Part shown: positions 29,573 to 32,731 of the stretch, one piece after another
Numbering within the stretch: position 1 is the stretch's first letter
Layout of the letters: every line of letters begins with the position of its first letter
Assembly: GCA_902492235.1 (NCBI GenBank)
Contig: CABUKS010000027.1
Location: 1 to 32,731, forward strand
DNA length: 32,731 nucleotides
Direction of reading: 5' to 3'
Origin: an uncultured Collinsella sp.
Lineage (GTDB): Bacteria; Actinomycetota; Coriobacteriia; Coriobacteriales; Coriobacteriaceae
The notes under the pieces: generated by a model
Seen by the model: only the letters and a program-made list of their open reading frames with translations
What the model was told of the DNA's origin: nothing
The model's database searches: none
Translations under genes and position numbers: made by a program

Positions 29573-30271
29573 ATGGCAGAAAACAAGGAAGAACAGCTCA
29601 CCGATGAGGAGCTGGCACAGCTTCAGCTGGCAGAGGAGAACGAGAACGCCGTCGACCGTCTGGTCAAGGAGCTCGGCTGCCCCACGCGCCGTATCCGCCA
29701 GTTTGCCGCCCGCGTGCTGCACCTGCTTGCCGAGCGCGATCCGCAGCGCGTCGTGCCCTGCGTGCCCGCGCTGATCGAGGCGCTCGACCGCCCCGAGGCG
29801 CAGACCCGCTGGGAGGCCCTCGATGCCCTGACGGCGCTCGCCACCACCTGTCCCGAGCAGCTGGGCGATGCCTTTGAGGGCGCCGAGACTGCACTGTTCG
29901 ACGAGATCTCCTCCACGCTGCGCTATGCCGCCTTCCGCCTGCTGTGCGTGTGGGGTGCCACGAGCGTCGAGCGTTCGCGCGAGGCTTGGCCCATCCTGGA
30001 CGAGGCCATCCAGTGCTACCACGGCGACCTCGAGTATCGCGACATGCTCGGTTGCCTGTACGAGTTTTGCCAGGGCGAGATCGACGCCGAGGTTGCCGAG
30101 AAGCTTGCGCTGCGCCTTAAGTTCGATGCCGAGAACGGTAAGGGCAGCTATCTCAAGGCCCGTTCGAGCGAGATTTGCGAAATGCTTGTTAAACGTTTTG
30201 GCCTGGATCTCTCCAAAAAGAAGAAGCGTGCTAGCGTTAAAAAATCTGACGACGCCGAAGACGAGGAGTAA
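29573..30271 (+). CDS. HEAT-repeat-like helical protein
   Basis: A 232-residue soluble protein of alternating helices, resembling armadillo/HEAT repeats (for example RRIRQFAARVLHLLAERDPQRVVPCVPALIEAL, then TRWEALDALTALA), with an acidic N-terminus and a mixed-charge C-terminal tail (KKKKRASVKKSDDAEDEE). Such repeats are usually binding scaffolds. AAGAGG precedes the ATG, and the gene lies 15 bases after the membrane protein and 6 before the isocitrate dehydrogenase, so these are probably one operon. Confidence 0.8.
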   Translation: MAENKEEQLTDEELAQLQLAEENENAVDRLVKELGCPTRRIRQFAARVLHLLAERDPQRVVPCVPALIEALDRPEAQTRWEALDALTALATTCPEQLGDAFEGAETALFDEISSTLRYAAFRLLCVWGATSVERSREAWPILDEAIQCYHGDLEYRDMLGCLYEFCQGEIDAEVAEKLALRLKFDAENGKGSYLKARSSEICEMLVKRFGLDLSKKKKRASVKKSDDAEDEE

Positions 30272-30277
30272 CAGATT

Positions 30278-31363
30278 ATGGCGCACGATGTAGTCCTGAT
30301 TCCCGGTGACGGTATCGGTCCCGAGATTACGCAGGCCATGCGCCGCGTGGTCGAGGCTGCCGGTGTCCAGATCAATTGGAACGTCCAGGAGGCCGGTGCC
30401 GGCGTCATGGACGAGTTTGGCACGCCGCTGCCCCAGCACGTGCTCGATGCGGTCGCCGAGACCAAGGTTGCCATCAAGGGCCCCATCACCACGCCGGTCG
30501 GCACGGGTTTCCGCAGCGTCAACGTGGCCCTGCGCAAGCATTTTGACCTGTATGCCTGCGTGCGCCCCTGCCTGTCGCAGCCGGGTGACGGCTCGCGCTT
30601 CCGCGACGTCGACCTGGTTATCGTGCGCGAGAACACCGAGGACCTCTACGCCGGCATCGAGTTCGATGAGGGCACTGCCGAGGTCGAGGAGCTCTCTCAG
30701 CTCGTTGAGCGTTCGGGCCAAAAGACCTTCGCCGCCGATTCCGCGATCTCGATCAAGCCCATCTCCATTGCCAAGAGCCGCCGTATTGTGGAGTATGCCT
30801 TTGAGTATGCCCGCCGCTGCGGCCGCAAAAAGGTGACGGCCGTGCACAAAGCCAACATCATGAAGGCGACCGACGGCCTGTTCCTGCGCGTGGCGCGCGA
30901 GGTGGCCGCCAACTATCCCGATATCGAGTTCAACGACAAGATCGTCGACGCCACCTGCATGGGCCTGGTCCAGAACCCCAACGACTTCGATGTCCTTGTA
31001 CTGCCCAACCTGTACGGCGACATCGTGAGCGACCTGTGCGCCGGCTTGGTGGGCGGCTTAGGCATGGCCCCCGGCTCCAACATCGGTGCCGACTGCGCCA
31101 TCTTTGAGGCTACGCATGGCTCCGCGCCCGATATCGCCGGCCAGGATATCGCCAACCCCACGGCCGAGATCCTCTCCGCTGCGATGATGCTCGATCACCT
31201 GGGCGAGAACGATGCTGCCAATCGCATTCGTGCCGCCGTATCTGCCACGCTCGACGAGGGCGAGCAGGTTACCGGTGACGTGCGTCGTGCCCAGACCGGC
31301 TCCGTTGAGGGCGCTGTGGGCACGCAGGCCTTTGCCGATGCCGTTATCGCGCACCTGGTCTAA
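30278..31363 (+). CDS. icd: NAD-type isocitrate dehydrogenase (isopropylmalate dehydrogenase family)
   Basis: Oxidative decarboxylase of 361 residues that makes 2-oxoglutarate. Substrate residues fit isocitrate: S80 and N82 in GFRSVNVALRK, R86, R96, R117 and Y124 in RENTEDLYAG, K191 in AVHKANIMK, D248 and D252. At the cofactor-specificity loop, HGSAPDIAGQD has D285-I286 where NADP enzymes carry Lys-Tyr, pointing to NAD. Homoisocitrate dehydrogenase is the main alternative. GGAG lies 11 bases or less before ATG, within the end of the previous gene. Confidence 0.87.
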   Translation: MAHDVVLIPGDGIGPEITQAMRRVVEAAGVQINWNVQEAGAGVMDEFGTPLPQHVLDAVAETKVAIKGPITTPVGTGFRSVNVALRKHFDLYACVRPCLSQPGDGSRFRDVDLVIVRENTEDLYAGIEFDEGTAEVEELSQLVERSGQKTFAADSAISIKPISIAKSRRIVEYAFEYARRCGRKKVTAVHKANIMKATDGLFLRVAREVAANYPDIEFNDKIVDATCMGLVQNPNDFDVLVLPNLYGDIVSDLCAGLVGGLGMAPGSNIGADCAIFEATHGSAPDIAGQDIANPTAEILSAAMMLDHLGENDAANRIRAAVSATLDEGEQVTGDVRRAQTGSVEGAVGTQAFADAVIAHLV

Positions 31364-31422
31364 GGTATGCACGCTGCAAACGCCTAAATAGTACTTAAGT
31401 GTTTGCGTATAACCTAAGAATC

Positions 31423-31455
31423 AATACGCCCGGCGCCCTGCCGGGCGTATTCTAT
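31423..31455 (+). terminator. Terminator after isocitrate dehydrogenase
   Basis: Perfect 12-bp stem (31423-31434 with 31440-31451), 5-base loop, followed by a short interrupted T-run (TTCTATT). A second potential helix, GCAAAC/GTTTGC, lies just upstream (about 31375-31408). Confidence 0.65.
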
Positions 31456-31489
31456 TGGGGACTATGTTTCCTAACAAGGAGTAACTGAT

Positions 31490-32575
31490 ATGGGTCTGAT
31501 TCAAAAGAAGGACGAGAAGGACGAGATCGACGGCATCCAGATCATCGAGCGCGGCGAAGGCCCTGACGGTGATGAGGACGAAAAGATCGACCTGGTCGCC
31601 GGCACGTCTGCCGAACATATTGCCGCCGGCACGTCCGCCGAGGAGGAGGACGCTCGCCTGGAGGCAAAGATCGCCGCGGATGCAGCTGACGAGAACCTCA
31701 TGCCCGAGGAACAGGACGAGGACGACGACTCCGACGTGGACGACCACGCTTGCAAGCACAAGAAGACGATGATTGCCGCCTTTGTGGTCGCCGTCGTGAT
31801 TGCTGCCGTGGTCGGCTTCTTTATCGGCAACGGTGGTTTTGGCGGCAAGGGCGTCGGCTCGGCGACCCTGTCCGAGGACCAGCTCGATTCGACCGTGGCA
31901 AGCTATAGCTACAACGGCAAGAAGAGCGACATCACCGCGCGTGAGGCCATCGAGAGCCAGTACAGCCTCGACACCGTCAAGGACGATGACGGCAACTACA
32001 CCGCTCCGTCTGCCGACGTTATCCTGTCCTACGTGCGCAACCAGATTTTGCTGGACGCTGCCGAGGACGAGGGCATTACCGTCTCTTCCAAGGAAATGAA
32101 GCAGTACGCCGAGGATTCCATCGGCACCTCCGACTACAAGACCATGGCCACGCAGTATGGCGTGTCCAAGGATCAGGCCAAGCAGATCGTCCGCCAGTCC
32201 GCGACGCTGCAGAAGCTCTATAAGAAGAAGGTGGGCGATAGCTCCGCAAGCATGCCGACCGCCCCGACCGAGCCTGCTGACGGCAACGAGGAGACCGCGA
32301 GCAAGGACTACGCCGACTACATCATCAACCTTGCCGGCGATGAGTGGGATAGCTCAAAGGGCACTTGGAAGGATGCCGACAGCACCTATGCCAAGGCCTT
32401 TGCCGATGATGCCTTTACGGCCGATAGCGCCACCTATAAGCAGGCCATGACCGCCTACTACACTGCCTACCAGCAGTACTCCTCGCAGGCTTCGAGCGCC
32501 AGCTCCAAGTGGACCGAGTACGCCAACGGCCTCTACGCCAAGGCCAACATCAGCATCTACGGCCTGTTTGCGTAA
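31490..32575 (+). CDS. Membrane-anchored SurA-like protein
   Basis: A 361-residue protein with an acidic cytoplasmic N-terminus (about 1-90, many Asp/Glu), one membrane helix (94-112) and an extracellular part. Residues ~165-245 (ADVILSYVRNQILLDAAEDEGITV, then TQYGVSKDQAKQIVRQSATL) resemble the SurA/trigger-factor N-terminal chaperone domain. No peptidyl-prolyl isomerase domain is visible; the C-terminal ~110 residues are Ala/Ser/Tyr-rich. AAGGAG precedes the ATG by 8 bases. A role in folding or holding secreted proteins is inferred from the domain only. Confidence 0.82.
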   Translation: MGLIQKKDEKDEIDGIQIIERGEGPDGDEDEKIDLVAGTSAEHIAAGTSAEEEDARLEAKIAADAADENLMPEEQDEDDDSDVDDHACKHKKTMIAAFVVAVVIAAVVGFFIGNGGFGGKGVGSATLSEDQLDSTVASYSYNGKKSDITAREAIESQYSLDTVKDDDGNYTAPSADVILSYVRNQILLDAAEDEGITVSSKEMKQYAEDSIGTSDYKTMATQYGVSKDQAKQIVRQSATLQKLYKKKVGDSSASMPTAPTEPADGNEETASKDYADYIINLAGDEWDSSKGTWKDADSTYAKAFADDAFTADSATYKQAMTAYYTAYQQYSSQASSASSKWTEYANGLYAKANISIYGLFA

Positions 32576-32637
32576 GGGCTGCCCGAGCCACCGAGTGCGT
32601 AGCCGAAATATCTGAATAAGCCCGCTAGAACGGATGT

Positions 32638-32731
32638 TGAACTGCGCCCCAAATCTTGGACGCCCTAAATAGCGACTAGGCCGCGAGGGCCTGATTCCGG
32701 AACTCCTCCGGGGTCAGGCCCTTCAATCTTA
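32638..32731 (-). mobile_element. End of an IS3-family (IS150-like) insertion sequence, cut by the window edge
   Basis: The boundary starts with TGAACTGCGCCCC and continues CTTGGACG, the layout of IS150-type terminal inverted repeats (TGTACTGC...TTGGACG). Inside it, on the minus strand, is the C-terminus of an IS3-family transposase. The rest of the element lies beyond the window. The other end and any target duplication cannot be seen. Confidence 0.8.
32676..32731 (-). CDS. IS3-family transposase, C-terminal end only
   Basis: Translation of the minus strand gives RLKGLTPEEFRNQALAA and a stop at 32676-32678, a typical ending of IS3/IS150 OrfB integrase-like transposases. Only the last ~18 residues are inside the window, so completeness cannot be judged. 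Confidence 0.8.
   Translation of the reverse strand, partial: RLKGLTPEEFRNQALAA

Overview
The window reads as chromosome of a high-GC, low-oxygen-lifestyle Actinomycetota, most likely class Coriobacteriia and probably Collinsella or a close relative. This is judged from strong G/C preference at third codon positions, purine-rich Shine-Dalgarno sites, the gene content (lactose-family PTS, Mn-dependent pyrophosphatase, HypA/HypB, DegV, class Ig aminotransferase) and the tmk-holB-ricT order. The genus is an inference; there is no rRNA here to prove it. I see 31 intact protein genes, one transposase fragment at the right edge, and no tRNA, rRNA or CRISPR array.

Layout. 74-1800 (minus): manA and a GntR/UTRA regulator. 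1909-5785 (plus): a PTS operon with a GH1 phospho-beta-glucosidase and EIIC, EIIB and EIIA, behind a promoter, a candidate operator and a highly structured leader. 6027-9651: ROK sugar kinase, Mn-dependent pyrophosphatase and NhaA; the nhaA leader contains an intrinsic terminator. 9983-12057: a small unknown protein, an aminotransferase and a STAS anti-anti-sigma-like protein. 12211-17355: tatA/B, tatC, hypA, hypB and an archaeal-looking type IA topoisomerase with zinc ribbons and a lysine-rich tail. 17496-18479 (minus): a membrane-anchored zinc-ribbon protein. 18726-23129: tmk, holB, ricT and comF. 23141-24250: a Coriobacteriia-type protein of unknown function with a possible PD-(D/E)XK-like C-terminus, followed by 0.73 kb of non-coding, repeat-bearing DNA. 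24984-32575: an orphan solute-binding lipoprotein, hpf, degV, a hydroxyacid dehydrogenase with a remarkable His/Cys tail, a small membrane protein, a HEAT-like protein, an NAD-type isocitrate dehydrogenase and a SurA-like anchored protein. 32638-32731: the end of an IS3-family (IS150-like) element.

How the genes work together. The first block imports and phosphorylates a disaccharide (PTS), splits it (GH1), and can feed the products to glycolysis through ROK kinase (free hexose) and ManA (mannose-6-P). Tat and HypA/HypB together fit maturation and export of a [NiFe] hydrogenase encoded elsewhere. The tmk-holB-ricT block is replication and housekeeping.

The less ordinary signals are outside, or at the ends of, standard genes: two intergenic loci each bounded by inverted copies of one ~34-bp repeat; three long intergenic palindromes that share AGGGAC; structured leaders before the GH1, nhaA, comF and solute-binding genes; a 53-residue tail with 13 His and 9 Cys on a dehydrogenase; and a very long basic tail on RicT.
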